Shown piece by piece: positions 44,401 to 54,465 of a stretch of DNA of 64,000 bases. Within the stretch, counting starts at the first letter, position 1, and every line of letters starts with the position of its first letter. A program made the position numbers and the translations under genes. The notes beneath the pieces were generated by a model, which did not search any database, was not told where the DNA came from, and saw nothing but the letters and a program-made list of their open reading frames with translations. The DNA is from an uncultured Pelagibacteraceae bacterium (GTDB lineage: Bacteria; Pseudomonadota; Alphaproteobacteria; Pelagibacterales; Pelagibacteraceae), in assembly GCA_902568465.1 (NCBI GenBank), contig CACFQR010000001.1:226525-290524 (forward strand). The letters run 5' to 3'.

Positions 44401-45920
44401 ACTCCATCGAAGATTTGGCTCAACTTATTTATGATCTTAAACAATCTAATCCTGCAGCTAGAGTGGGAGTAAAATTAGTAGCCTCGACTGGAGTTGGAAC
44501 TATTGCAGCAGGGGTCGCTAAAGCAAAAGCAGATATTATTTTAATTTCGGGCCATTCTGGCGGAACAGGAGCCAGCCCACAGACTAGTGTAAAGTATGTT
44601 GGTATACCATGGGAGATGGGACTCACGGAAGTAAACCAAGTTTTAACCCTAAATAGTTTAAGACATAAAGTAACTTTAAGGACTGATGGGGGATTAAAAA
44701 CAGGAAGAGATGTTGTTATTGCAGCTATGATGGGCGCTGAGGAATTTGGTATTGGCACTGCCTCTCTAGTAGCCATGGGCTGCATAATGGTTAGACAATG
44801 TCATTCTAATACTTGCCCAGTAGGAGTTTGTACGCAAGATGAAAATTTAAGAAAAAAATTTACTGGCACACCAGAAAAAGTTGTAAACCTATTTACTTTT
44901 ATCGCGGAAGAAGTAAGAGAGATTTTAGCAGGCTTAGGTTTTAAAAGTTTAAAGGAACTAGTAGGTAGAACAGATCTTTTAAAACAAGTTAGTAGAGGTT
45001 CAAGTGATTTAGATGATTTAGACTTAAGCCCGTTACTTGTTCAAGCAGACCCAGGTAAAAATAATAGGTATGGCTCAGCAGATCTAATAAATGAAGTGCC
45101 ACCAACAATAGATGAAAAAATTTTTAACGAAATAAAAAATCAGCTAGATAAAAATAAAAAAATTAAAGCTAATTATAAAATAAAAAACACTTTTAGGGCT
45201 ATAGGTACGCGTTTATCTCATTATATTTACAAAAAATTTCAAAAAAAGAAAATCGAAGAAAATTCTATTGAAATTAATTTATCAGGTTCGGCAGGACAAT
45301 CTTTAGGAGCATTTGCAATAAAGGGATTAAAGTTAAATGTTGTTGGTGACGCAAACGATTATGTAGGGAAAGGTCTGTCAGGTGCTACTATAGTTGTGAA
45401 ACCACCAGAGGAAAGCAATTTAAAAAGTAATGAGAATACAATTATAGGTAATACAGTGCTTTACGGAGCGACTTCAGGAAAACTTTTTGCAGCCGGGCAA
45501 TCTGGAGAAAGGTTTGCAGTTAGAAATTCAGGAGCAGAAGCAGTAATTGAAGGTTGCGACTCAAATGGATGTGAGTATATGACTGGAGGTTGTGTTGTAA
45601 TCTTAGGTAAAGTCGGTGACAACTTTGGAGCCGGAATGACTGGTGGGATGGCTTTTATATATGATCCACATGAAGAATTTGAAAATTTTGTAAATGCAAA
45701 CTCCATTATTTGGCAAAAACCAGAAACAGATTATTGGAAGAGTTATTTAAGGAATTTAATTAATGAACACTTTAAAGAAACAGAATCTAAAATTTCTCAG
45801 CACATATTAGAAAATTTTGAAAATGAAGTCAGGTCATTTAAACAAGTATGTCCAAAAGAAATGTTAGATAAGTTATCTCATCCAATTTCATTGAATACTA
45901 AAGTATCAAAAGCTGTTTAG
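41421..45920 (+). CDS. gltB: Glutamate synthase large (alpha) subunit
   Basis: GltB hydrolyses glutamine and adds the ammonia to 2-oxoglutarate on FMN, making two glutamates. The 1499-residue protein starts with a 25-residue propeptide. The N-terminal nucleophile follows at Cys26 ([10 protein letters not shown]). The glutaminase domain has [30 protein letters not shown]. The FMN-binding synthase domain contains [23 protein letters not shown] and the 3Fe-4S ligands in [20 protein letters not shown]. The C-terminal GXGXG beta-helix has [16 protein letters not shown]-type repeats. It is the central nitrogen-assimilation enzyme and forms one transcript with gltD. The stop overlaps the convergent hydrolase stop. 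Confidence 0.97.
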   Translation: [1499 protein letters not shown]

Positions 45921-46681
45921 TCTTTTTTGGATATAATATTATTTAGCTCACTACATATTTTTTTTAAATCGCGTTTCCTAGACAAACTATGATTGCCATC
46001 CTTAATCTTAATTAACTTACGATTAGAATTTGGAAAAATTTTAAAAATCATTTTTGAAAATTTTAAAGGTACGACTTCATCTCTTAAACTATGAAAAAGA
46101 GTAACGCGAATTCTAAAAAGAATTTTTTTGTTTAAAATTTTATTTTTTCTACCATCCCAAATAAGTTGTTTAGTTAAAGGATAAACCGAGTTACTCATGT
46201 GCAAATTATAAAATTTTTCCTTGATAATTTTTTTTTTTATTTTTTTATTAAATTTTCTCCACATTAATCTATCTAGAAATTCAGGTGCAGAAGAAATACC
46301 TATGAACCCATTAATTTTTTTTTTAAATTTTTTAATTAATTTAAGAGCAACCCAGCTTCCCATACTTGAACCTACAAAGATCAAATTGCTATCCTTTTTA
46401 ACTTTTGCTTTGATCAACTGCTTTGCATCATTTGTCCATTTAGAAATATTTCCTTCGGTAAACTTACCTGATGATTTTCCATGCCCTGAGTATTCGAATT
46501 TTAGGAAATTTAATTTATGTTTACTGCAAAATCTTTGAATTGCCTTGGGTTTTGCCCCAATCATATCTGACATAAAACCATGAAAAAAAACTACAGTAAT
46601 TTTACTTTTGTTATTAAGAATAAAATGTTTGATTTTTCTTTTATTTGAAGTTGTAAAATATTTAGATCTTTTATAACTCAT
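45917..46681 (-). CDS. Alpha/beta-hydrolase family protein
   Basis: A 254-residue serine hydrolase of the alpha/beta fold. VVFFHGFMSDMIGAKPKAI holds the oxyanion-side HG motif. FEYSGHGKSSGKF follows, then the nucleophile elbow FVGSSMGSWVAL (GxSxG), the acidic region FHSLRDEVVPLKFS and the final histidine in IKDGNHSLSRK. The triad Ser-Asp-His is complete. It resembles short-chain esterases or thioesterases of the YheT/BAAT-like group, but no substrate can be assigned. It is the only minus-strand gene between gltB and the glycosyltransferase. Confidence 0.88.
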   Translation of the reverse strand: MSYKRSKYFTTSNKRKIKHFILNNKSKITVVFFHGFMSDMIGAKPKAIQRFCSKHKLNFLKFEYSGHGKSSGKFTEGNISKWTNDAKQLIKAKVKKDSNLIFVGSSMGSWVALKLIKKFKKKINGFIGISSAPEFLDRLMWRKFNKKIKKKIIKEKFYNLHMSNSVYPLTKQLIWDGRKNKILNKKILFRIRVTLFHSLRDEVVPLKFSKMIFKIFPNSNRKLIKIKDGNHSLSRKRDLKKICSELNNIISKKD

Positions 46682-46707
46682 ATATCGTAATATAATATTC
46701 CAAATAA

Positions 46708-47874
46708 ATGAAAAAGAAAATTAAAGTGTTACAGGTAATACCTTCTCTAGGCTACGGTGGAGCAGAAACAGGTTGTTATGATATAGCTCATTTTTTGTCA
46801 GAGCAAGGTTGCAAGTCTTATATTATTACTAGTGGAGGCGAATTACTAAAGTTTATAAAAAAAGAAAAAGTTAAAGTATTTAGATTGCCCGTCCATTCCA
46901 AAAATCCTATTTTAATATTATTTAATTCTATAATAATTTCTTTAATTATTTTTTTTTATAATATTAATATCATTCATGCACGAAGTCGCGCTCCTGCCTG
47001 GTCTTGCTTAATAGCAACTAAGATTACGAGAAGAAAATTTGTGACAACGTTTCATGGCACTTATAATTTTAACAATAAATTTAAAAAATTTTATAATTCT
47101 GTAATGGTAAGATCTGATCTAGTTATTGCAGGCTCAAATTTTATTTTTTCACATATACAAGAAAATTATGGTGATTTTTTTAAAAATAAATCAAGAAAAC
47201 TTTTAGTAATTTTTAGAGGCATAAATACAAATTATTTTAACGCAGAAAAAATTATGCCCTCTAAAGTAGAGAAATTTTCAAAAAATTTCAGTATTGATAG
47301 GAATAAATTTATCATTCTTTTTCCTGGAAGATTGACACATTGGAAAGGTCAAAAAATATTTATAGAAGCTATTAAAATATTAAGTCAAAAGGATAATATT
47401 CAGCCATTTGAATCAATTATTTTAGGAAGCGACCAAGGAAGAAATGTTTATAAAAAGCAGCTTACTGGATTAGTGCAGCAGCATAGATTAAATAAAATTA
47501 TTAAATTTATAGACAGATGCGAAGAAATGCCTGTCGCTTATAGAATTTCAAATTTAGTTTGCTCCTGCTCTATTGAACCTGAAGCTTTTGGAAGAGTTTC
47601 TGTTGAGGCTCAATCTATGGAGGTGCCAGTAATAGCAAGTAATATCGGCGGCTCCACAGAAACAATAGTAAAAGATAAAACAGGTTTTTTATTTAAAAGT
47701 GGCGACCCTCTTGAGTTAGCCAACTTAATTCAATTGATTATGCAAAAAGATTATAATTCGTTGAAATCTATAGGATTTGAAGGTAGAAAAAACGTGTTAA
47801 AAAAATTTGATGTTGATAAAATGTGTAACAGTACCTTTACTGAATATAAAAAATTGATAGAGTTATCTCAATAA
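46708..47874 (+). CDS. Glycosyltransferase family 4 (GT-B fold)
   Basis: A 388-residue retaining GT-B glycosyltransferase, probably for lipopolysaccharide or another surface glycan. The donor-side N-terminal motif is PSLGYGGAETGCYDIAHFL. An internal hydrophobic stretch (residues 68-90) may touch the membrane. LFPGRLTHWKGQKIFIEA opens the C-terminal domain. PEAFGRVSVEAQSMEVPVIASNIGGSTE contains the E-x7-E nucleotide-sugar motif. The donor and acceptor sugars are unknown. The stop is directly followed by the thrS ATG, so this surface-glycan gene leads the translation operon. Confidence 0.9.
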   Translation: MKKKIKVLQVIPSLGYGGAETGCYDIAHFLSEQGCKSYIITSGGELLKFIKKEKVKVFRLPVHSKNPILILFNSIIISLIIFFYNINIIHARSRAPAWSCLIATKITRRKFVTTFHGTYNFNNKFKKFYNSVMVRSDLVIAGSNFIFSHIQENYGDFFKNKSRKLLVIFRGINTNYFNAEKIMPSKVEKFSKNFSIDRNKFIILFPGRLTHWKGQKIFIEAIKILSQKDNIQPFESIILGSDQGRNVYKKQLTGLVQQHRLNKIIKFIDRCEEMPVAYRISNLVCSCSIEPEAFGRVSVEAQSMEVPVIASNIGGSTETIVKDKTGFLFKSGDPLELANLIQLIMQKDYNSLKSIGFEGRKNVLKKFDVDKMCNSTFTEYKKLIELSQ

Positions 47875-49791
47875 ATGCCAGATATAAAATTGCCAGATGG
47901 TAAAAAAATTCCATTTTCAAAAAAAATTAATGGTTTTGAAATAGCAAATAAAATCAGCAAATCATTATCTAAACAAGCGCTGATAATGAGCGTTGACAAT
48001 GAATTAAAAGATTTATCTTTCGAAATAGAAAAAAATTCTTCAGTAAAAATAATTACCCAAAAAGATAAAGAAGGCCTTGAGGTTATGAGACATGATGCAG
48101 CTCATGTATTGGCAATGGCTGTGCAAGAATTATTCACAAATACGCAAGTTACAATCGGACCAGTAATTGAAAATGGTTTTTATTATGATTTTTCAAGAAA
48201 AGAACCATTTACTGATGAAGATTTAATAAAAATTGAAAAAAAAATGAAAGATATAGTTGATCGTGATGAGAAAACAAAAAAAGAGATTTGGAAAAGAGAT
48301 GAGGCAATTAATCATTTTAAAAAAATAGGAGAACATTATAAGGCTGAGATAATAAAAGATATTCCCGAAAAAGAGGAGATTTCAATCTATCACCATGGTA
48401 AATGGCACGATCTATGTAGAGGGCCACACTTACCTTCAACTGGAAAAGTAGGGAAAGCTTTTAAATTAATGAAAGTGTCCGGAGCATACTGGAGAGGTGA
48501 TTCAAATAATGAAATGTTACAAAGAATTTATGGAACTTCTTGGCCATCACAAAAAGAACTTGATGAATATTTAAAAAGAATAGAAGAAGCTGAAAAAAGA
48601 GACCATAGAAAACTGGGTAAAGAAATGGACTTATTTCATTTTAGGGAAGAAAGCCCAGGCGCAGTCTTTTGGCATCATAAAGGCTGGACTTTATTTCAAA
48701 AACTTGTTGGTTATATGAGGCAAAAACAAAAAATTGCTGGTTACAAAGAGATTAACACTCCAGAAATATTAGATAAATCTTTATGGGAACAGTCTGGTCA
48801 TTGGGAAAAGTTTGGAGAAAATATGTTTACTTCGGACACACCAGATGAAAAAACTTTTGCCATTAAGCCCATGAATTGCCCTGGCTGTATTCAAGTATTT
48901 AACCAAGGACTTAAAAGCTACAGAGATCTTCCTCTTAAACTTTCTGAATTTGGTAAAGTGCATAGATACGAGCCGTCCGGTGCTTTACATGGTTTATTAA
49001 GAGTAAGGGCTTTTACACAAGATGATGCTCATATTTTTTGTACTGAAGATCAAATTACCGACGAATGCTTAAGTGTAACTAATTTAATATTAGAAATTTA
49101 TAAAGATCTTGGATTTGAAAATGTTTTGTTGCAATTTTCAGATAGACCTCAAAAACGAGTAGGTGATGATAAAATCTGGGACAAAGCAGAATCTGCGTTA
49201 TTAAAAGCAATAAAACAATCAAAATTAGAATATGAAATAAATAAGGGCGAGGGTGCATTCTATGGTCCAAAAATAGATTTTGTGCTTAGAGACACTATTG
49301 GACGTGATTGGCAATGCGGAACTCTACAAGTAGATTTAAATCTACCATCACGACTTGGAGCATCCTACATCTCTAAAGATGGATCAAAAAAAATTCCAGT
49401 TATGCTTCATCGAGCATTATTCGGTTCTCTTGAGAGATTTATTGGAATTTTAATCGAACATTATGCAGGAAAATTACCATTATGGTTAGCTCCTTTACAA
49501 GTTGTTGTACTTCCAATAGCATCAGAATTTGATGATTATGCAAAAAAAATATTTGAACAATTTACCAAAGTGGGTATAAACACCGAAGTGGATTTAAAAA
49601 ACCAAAAGATAAACTATAAAATTAGAGAACATTCTTTATCTAAAGTGCCACTTCTTTTAATTTGTGGAAACAAAGAGTTAAAAGATCAAAGTGTCACTAT
49701 AAGAAGATTAGGATCTGAAAAACAAGAAACTTTACCGTTAGCTAAAGCGATCGAAATGATATCTAAAAAAAATAAATTTCCTATAAATTAA
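47875..49791 (+). CDS. thrS: Threonyl-tRNA synthetase
   Basis: ThrS charges tRNA-Thr. Domain order in the 638-residue protein: a short TGS domain (residues 1-60, KLPDGKKIPFSKKINGFEIA), the editing domain with HDAAHVLAMAVQELF and the CRGPHLPSTGKV zinc-like motif, then the class II core. The core has motif 2 (GKVHRYEPSGALHGLLRVRAFTQDDAHIF), the zinc ligand MNCPGC and motif 3 (HRALFGSLERFIGILIEHYAG). The C-terminal anticodon-binding domain starts near LPLWLAPLQVVVLP. The gene begins immediately after the glycosyltransferase stop and infC follows with no gap, the usual thrS-infC-rpmI-rplT order. Confidence 0.97.
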   Translation: MPDIKLPDGKKIPFSKKINGFEIANKISKSLSKQALIMSVDNELKDLSFEIEKNSSVKIITQKDKEGLEVMRHDAAHVLAMAVQELFTNTQVTIGPVIENGFYYDFSRKEPFTDEDLIKIEKKMKDIVDRDEKTKKEIWKRDEAINHFKKIGEHYKAEIIKDIPEKEEISIYHHGKWHDLCRGPHLPSTGKVGKAFKLMKVSGAYWRGDSNNEMLQRIYGTSWPSQKELDEYLKRIEEAEKRDHRKLGKEMDLFHFREESPGAVFWHHKGWTLFQKLVGYMRQKQKIAGYKEINTPEILDKSLWEQSGHWEKFGENMFTSDTPDEKTFAIKPMNCPGCIQVFNQGLKSYRDLPLKLSEFGKVHRYEPSGALHGLLRVRAFTQDDAHIFCTEDQITDECLSVTNLILEIYKDLGFENVLLQFSDRPQKRVGDDKIWDKAESALLKAIKQSKLEYEINKGEGAFYGPKIDFVLRDTIGRDWQCGTLQVDLNLPSRLGASYISKDGSKKIPVMLHRALFGSLERFIGILIEHYAGKLPLWLAPLQVVVLPIASEFDDYAKKIFEQFTKVGINTEVDLKNQKINYKIREHSLSKVPLLLICGNKELKDQSVTIRRLGSEKQETLPLAKAIEMISKKNKFPIN

Positions 49792-50334
49792 GTGCCTTAT
49801 AACCAAAATTATTTTCAAAAAAGAACTAAACCAAAAGGACCGCGCACAAATGATAGGATACGTGCGCTTGAAGTACAAGTAATTAGCAGTGATGGAAAAA
49901 ATCTTGGTAGCCATGCCATAAGAGATGCTATTGAAATGGCAAAAAATGAAGGCTTAGATCTAATAGAAATTTCTCCAAACGCCAATCCTCCAGTTTGTAA
50001 AATTATTGATATAGGAAAATATAAATACGATTTGCAAAAAAAAGCAAATAAAGCTAAAAAAAAACAAAAAGTAATAAACCTAAAAGAAATTAAGCTTAGA
50101 CCTGTAACTGAAATTCATGATTATAATTTTAAAATTAAAAATGCTAAAAGATTTCTAGAAAAAGGAGACAAAGTTAAATTCACAGTTAAATTCAAAGGGA
50201 GAGAAATGCAACACAAACATTTAGGTATGGAATTAATGAATAGAATAATAAATGATACGGCCAGCCTAGGAAAAGTCGAGTCAGAGGCTAAATTTGAAGG
50301 AAAACAGATTAGTATGATAATTCAGCCTATATAA
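49792..50334 (+). CDS. infC: Translation initiation factor IF-3
   Basis: IF-3 binds the 30S subunit, checks the start codon and prevents premature subunit joining. The N-terminal domain has NDRIRALEVQVISSDGKNLG. The linker and C-terminal domain show CKIIDIGKYKYDLQKKANKAKKKQKVINLKEIKLRP and KVKFTVKFKGREMQHKHLG. The length is 180 residues. The start is GTG at 49792, directly after the thrS TAA. infC genes often use rare start codons so that IF-3 can regulate its own translation, and GTG fits that. No ATG lies near the expected N-terminus. Confidence 0.95.
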   Translation: MPYNQNYFQKRTKPKGPRTNDRIRALEVQVISSDGKNLGSHAIRDAIEMAKNEGLDLIEISPNANPPVCKIIDIGKYKYDLQKKANKAKKKQKVINLKEIKLRPVTEIHDYNFKIKNAKRFLEKGDKVKFTVKFKGREMQHKHLGMELMNRIINDTASLGKVESEAKFEGKQISMIIQPI

Positions 50335-50379
50335 TTTTATTGTAAATTAAATAGAATGTCGTATAACTTCCGATATTTT

Positions 50380-50586
50380 ATGCCTAAACTAAAAACTAAA
50401 AGTTCTGCAAAAAAAAGGTTTAAACTAACTGCCAGAGGTAAAGTTAAAATGCCACAAGCAGGTAAAAGACACGGTATGATTAAAAGAACTAATTCACAAA
50501 TCAGAAAACAAAGGGGAACTACTATTATGTCAAAACAGGATTCTAAGATTGTTAAGTCATACATGCCCTATAGTTTGAGAGGTTAA
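50380..50586 (+). CDS. rpmI: 50S ribosomal protein L35
   Basis: L35 is a small large-subunit protein. The ATG at 50380 gives [23 protein letters not shown], the normal N-terminus, and 68 residues in total. A longer frame from 50356 adds MSYNFRYF, which has no counterpart in the family and is rejected. [17 protein letters not shown] in the middle is typical. The rplT gene follows one base after the stop. The 45 nt leader after infC has no clear terminator. Confidence 0.96.
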   Translation: MPKLKTKSSAKKRFKLTARGKVKMPQAGKRHGMIKRTNSQIRKQRGTTIMSKQDSKIVKSYMPYSLRG

Positions 50587-50587
50587 A

Positions 50588-50944
50588 ATGGCAAGAGTAA
50601 AAAGAGGTGTTACTAGTCACGCTAGACATAAAAAGGTTTTAAAGCAGGTTAAAGGTCAGTTCGGAAGAAGAAAAAATACAATTCGTATCGCTAAGCAAGC
50701 ACTAGAAAAATCTATGCAATATGCTTACAGAGATAGACGAGCAAAGAAAAGAGAATTTAGGTCATTGTGGATACAAAGAATAAATGCTGGAGTCAGAGCA
50801 GAGGGAATAACCTATTCGAAGTTTATAAATGGGCTTAATAAGTCAGGAATTAAGCTTGATAGAAAAGTTTTAGCAGATATCGCATATAATGACCCTGAAG
50901 TATTCAAAACTATTGTAAAAAAAGTACAATCCTCCCTTAACTAA
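50588..50944 (+). CDS. rplT: 50S ribosomal protein L20
   Basis: L20 binds 23S rRNA and is needed early in 50S assembly. The 118-residue protein starts [19 protein letters not shown] and includes the diagnostic [21 protein letters not shown] block. In E. coli L20 represses rpmI-rplT translation through a leader that mimics its rRNA site; no such structure was identified here. It directly follows rpmI, and pheS begins 54 nt downstream in the common order. Confidence 0.97.
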   Translation: MARVKRGVTSHARHKKVLKQVKGQFGRRKNTIRIAKQALEKSMQYAYRDRRAKKREFRSLWIQRINAGVRAEGITYSKFINGLNKSGIKLDRKVLADIAYNDPEVFKTIVKKVQSSLN

Positions 50945-50998
50945 TAAGACTATTTCTATTATCTTAAATAAAGTAGAGAATCAGTAAAAAAATTTGAT

Positions 50999-52066
50999 AT
51001 GGAAAATTTAGAAAGAATTCAATCTGATATTTTAGACAAAATTAAAAACGTAAGTGATCGCAATTCCTATGAAAAAATTAAAACTGAAATTTTTGGTAAA
51101 AAGGGAATTATAACTGAACTTTTTAAAAAAATAGGTACTTTAGAACAAAACGAAAGAAAAGAATATGCTTCGAAACTTAATTTTTTAAAAACAAAAGTAA
51201 ATGAAATTCTTGAAAAAAAAATTGAAAGTTTTGATCAGTCAGAAATTAATAAAAAACTTAAAAATGAAAAGATAGATATAACTTTGCCAGGCAGAAGTTA
51301 TTTTTCAGGAAAAATTCACCCAGTTTCTCAAGTGATAGATGAAGTAACTTCTATTTTTTCTGAAATAGGTTTTTCTGTTGAGGAAGGGCCAGATATCGAA
51401 AATGAGTATTATAATTTTTCTGCTTTAAACACACCAGAAAATCACCCAGCAAGAGATATGCATGATACCTTTTATCTTGATCATTCTAAAGATTTACTTT
51501 TAAGAACGCATACATCCCCCGTACAAATTAGAACAATGATAAAGAGTAAACCTCCATTTAAAATAATTGCCCCCGGAAGAACCTATAGGCATGATAGCGA
51601 TCAAACCCACTCACCAATGTTTCATCAGTTGGAAGGTTTACACATAGATAAGAATATAAATATGGGACACCTTAAGGGTTGCCTGTATTATTTTGTAAAA
51701 AAATTTTTTGAAGTCGAAAAAGTTAAAATAAGATTTAGACCTAGTCACTTTCCTTTTACCGAACCATCCGCAGAAGTAGACATTGGATATAAAATTGAAG
51801 ATGGGAAAATTAAAATCGGAGATGGTGATAAGTGGTTAGAAATTCTTGGTTGCGGAATGGTGCACCCCAATGTTTTGAAAAACGCAAAAGTAAATCCTCA
51901 AAAATATCAAGGTTACGCATTTGGGGTAGGTATTGATCGTTTGGCGATGTTAAAATATGGAATTAATGATCTAAGAGCTTTTTTTGAAAGTGATATTAGG
52001 TGGTTAGAATTTTATGGATTCGATCCACTTGATGTACCAACAAATTATAGAGGACTAAGCAGATGA
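50999..52066 (+). CDS. pheS: Phenylalanyl-tRNA synthetase alpha subunit
   Basis: PheS carries the class II catalytic core of the heterotetrameric PheRS. The first 90 residues form the tRNA-binding coiled coil ([17 protein letters not shown]). [22 protein letters not shown] begins the core, with motif 2 in [24 protein letters not shown] and motif 3 in [29 protein letters not shown] forms part of the Phe pocket. The length is 355 residues. The stop overlaps the pheT start by 4 bp, ensuring balanced subunit synthesis. Confidence 0.97.
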   Translation: MENLERIQSDILDKIKNVSDRNSYEKIKTEIFGKKGIITELFKKIGTLEQNERKEYASKLNFLKTKVNEILEKKIESFDQSEINKKLKNEKIDITLPGRSYFSGKIHPVSQVIDEVTSIFSEIGFSVEEGPDIENEYYNFSALNTPENHPARDMHDTFYLDHSKDLLLRTHTSPVQIRTMIKSKPPFKIIAPGRTYRHDSDQTHSPMFHQLEGLHIDKNINMGHLKGCLYYFVKKFFEVEKVKIRFRPSHFPFTEPSAEVDIGYKIEDGKIKIGDGDKWLEILGCGMVHPNVLKNAKVNPQKYQGYAFGVGIDRLAMLKYGINDLRAFFESDIRWLEFYGFDPLDVPTNYRGLSR

Positions 52067-54465
52067 TAACATCTTTATCATGGTTAAAAAATCATCTATC
52101 AACCAAAGCTAATTTAAATCAAATTTCAGAACGTTTAACAGAAATTGGTCTCGAGGTAGAAAATATAAAATCATCAAATGAAAACCTAGATAATTTTATT
52201 GTTTGCAAAATTGTAAAAGCCCAAAAGCATCCAAATGCAGACAAATTAAAAATTTGTGATGTTGATACAGGTTCTGAAAATTTAGTAAAAGTTGTTTGTG
52301 GAGCTCAGAATGCTAGAGATGGGTTGTTCACAGTTTATGCTCCTCCAGGGGCAGTAATTCCAAAAAATAACATGAAACTAAAAACAGCAAAAATTAGAGG
52401 AATAGAATCTCACGGCATGCTTTGTTCAGGTCATGAACTAGAGCAATCGTCAGACAAAGAGGGAATTATTGAATTAGTAAAAAAAGAAAAAAATATTGGC
52501 GATAAGTATTTTAAAAACTCAGGTGAAAAAACTTTAGATATTGCAATCACTCCTAACCGACCAGATTGTTTGGGTGCAAGGGGTATTGCGAGAGATTTGG
52601 CCGCTTCAGGTTTAGGTCAATTAAAAAAACAACCTTCTATAAAGATCAGCCAAAAATTTAAAAGTCCAATTAAAGTTTCTATAAAAAAAGAAAAAAATCA
52701 GGGATGCGCTATCTTTGGAAGCGTATATATTAAAAATGTTCAAAACAAAGAAAGCCCAGATTGGCTTAAAAAAAGAATTGTATCTTTAGGTCTAAAACCT
52801 ATTTCCGCAATAGTAGATGCAACGAATTATGTAATGTTTGATTTAAACCGACCTCTACACGCATATGATGCTGACAAAATCAATGAAGAGATTATTGTCA
52901 GAAACTCAAAAAAAGGAGAATCTTTCGAAGCATTAGATAACAAAAAATATTTACTTCAAAACAACATGTGCACAATTACTGATAAAACAGGGGTTCTCGG
53001 CCTTGGAGGAATTATTGGAGGAACTAGATCAGGTACAGAATTTTCTACTAAAAATATTTTATTAGAATCTGCATATTTTTATCCATCTCGAATTAGAAAA
53101 ACTTCTAAAATTTTAAATATTGATACTGATGCTAAGTATAGATTTGAACGAGGTATAGATCCAAATTCTATAAAATTGGGTTTAGAGCTTGGAATGTGCA
53201 TAATTTTAGATATTTGTGGAGGCGAAGCTAGCAAGTTTTCAATTGTAGGAAAAATAAAAGATGAAAGAAAAACTATTGAGTTGGATCCAAAAAAATTTTA
53301 CCAAACAATTGGATTATCAATCACTAGCGCAGAAATTAAGAAAATTTTATTATCTCTAGGGTGCGTTATAAAAATGAGTGGTAACAAAATAAAGGTTTTA
53401 CCTCCTACCTGGAGACCAGATATTAAGCAAGATATAGATCTCATTGAAGAATTAATTAGAATCAAGGGTTATGATAAAGTGCCTTTAATAAATCCTGAAA
53501 AAGAAAATATCAAAGATACTTTAAATCATAAACAAAAACTTTTTCATTTTGCCCAAAGATCAGTAGCTTCAAAAGGTTATATTGAGTCAGTTACATGGTC
53601 ATTTACAGACTCAAAAATTGATAATCATTTTTCAGAATTAAAAAATGAAATTAGATTATCTAACCCAATCTCATCAGATCTAAATGTATTAAGAACATCT
53701 CTTTATTCAAATTTAATAATTAGTGCAAAAAAAAATATTCATAGAAATTTTGAAGATCTAATGTTATTTGAAATAGGACCTGTATTTAATGGTAAAGAAC
53801 CTGGGGCCCAGTCAACAATGATTGGTGCAGTAAAAACAGGCAAACACTCTAGAAAAAATTGGATAGAGAAAGAAAGAAATTTTGATGTTTTTGATATAAA
53901 AAATGACGCCATAAGAACTCTTAATGAAATTGGTATCAGCTCTTCAAATATTTCAGTAAGCAATAAAAGTAAAAAATGGTATCATCCAGGAAGATCAGGT
54001 CTACTTTCATTAGGATCTCCAAGCGGTCCAGAACTAGCATATTTTGGTGAAATTCATCCATCTGTTGTTAAAAAAATGGATTTAAGAATTGAGAACGTTT
54101 TGGGTTTTGAAATCTTTTTAGATAACATACCGGAAACAAGAAAAAAAATAAGAGAAAAGAAACCTCAATTTGTTATTTCGGATTACCAAAAAGTGGTTAG
54201 AGATTTTGCTTTCGTTATTGATGAAAAATATAGTTCTGGAGAAATTATTAATTTAGTTAAAAAAGTAGATGATAAATTAATCAAACATGTAAAAATTTTT
54301 GATGTTTATCAAGGAGATAATATTACCCAAGGGAAGAAATCTATTGCATTTAATGTAACTTTAGAACCTAAAGATAAAACTTTAAGTGAAAAAGATATCG
54401 ATCAAGTAAGCAAAAAAATTATATCTAAAGTTCAAGAAATAACTGGCGCTACCTTAAGGTCCTAA
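52063..54465 (+). CDS. pheT: Phenylalanyl-tRNA synthetase beta subunit
   Basis: PheT provides the tRNA-recognition and editing domains of PheRS. The 800-residue protein starts [12 protein letters not shown]. It then has the EMAP-like tRNA-binding domain ([21 protein letters not shown]), the B3/B4 editing region ([17 protein letters not shown]) and the B5 domain. The C-terminal anticodon-binding FDX-ACB domain runs from [21 protein letters not shown] to the end. It is coupled to pheS by 4 bp and to lepA by a one-base TAATG overlap. Confidence 0.97.
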   Translation: MITSLSWLKNHLSTKANLNQISERLTEIGLEVENIKSSNENLDNFIVCKIVKAQKHPNADKLKICDVDTGSENLVKVVCGAQNARDGLFTVYAPPGAVIPKNNMKLKTAKIRGIESHGMLCSGHELEQSSDKEGIIELVKKEKNIGDKYFKNSGEKTLDIAITPNRPDCLGARGIARDLAASGLGQLKKQPSIKISQKFKSPIKVSIKKEKNQGCAIFGSVYIKNVQNKESPDWLKKRIVSLGLKPISAIVDATNYVMFDLNRPLHAYDADKINEEIIVRNSKKGESFEALDNKKYLLQNNMCTITDKTGVLGLGGIIGGTRSGTEFSTKNILLESAYFYPSRIRKTSKILNIDTDAKYRFERGIDPNSIKLGLELGMCIILDICGGEASKFSIVGKIKDERKTIELDPKKFYQTIGLSITSAEIKKILLSLGCVIKMSGNKIKVLPPTWRPDIKQDIDLIEELIRIKGYDKVPLINPEKENIKDTLNHKQKLFHFAQRSVASKGYIESVTWSFTDSKIDNHFSELKNEIRLSNPISSDLNVLRTSLYSNLIISAKKNIHRNFEDLMLFEIGPVFNGKEPGAQSTMIGAVKTGKHSRKNWIEKERNFDVFDIKNDAIRTLNEIGISSSNISVSNKSKKWYHPGRSGLLSLGSPSGPELAYFGEIHPSVVKKMDLRIENVLGFEIFLDNIPETRKKIREKKPQFVISDYQKVVRDFAFVIDEKYSSGEIINLVKKVDDKLIKHVKIFDVYQGDNITQGKKSIAFNVTLEPKDKTLSEKDIDQVSKKIISKVQEITGATLRS

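Noticed and set aside
44429-44785. 118-codon frame opposite gltB
   Set aside because: Shadow of the conserved FMN-binding region of gltB; no family features and no spacing to other genes.
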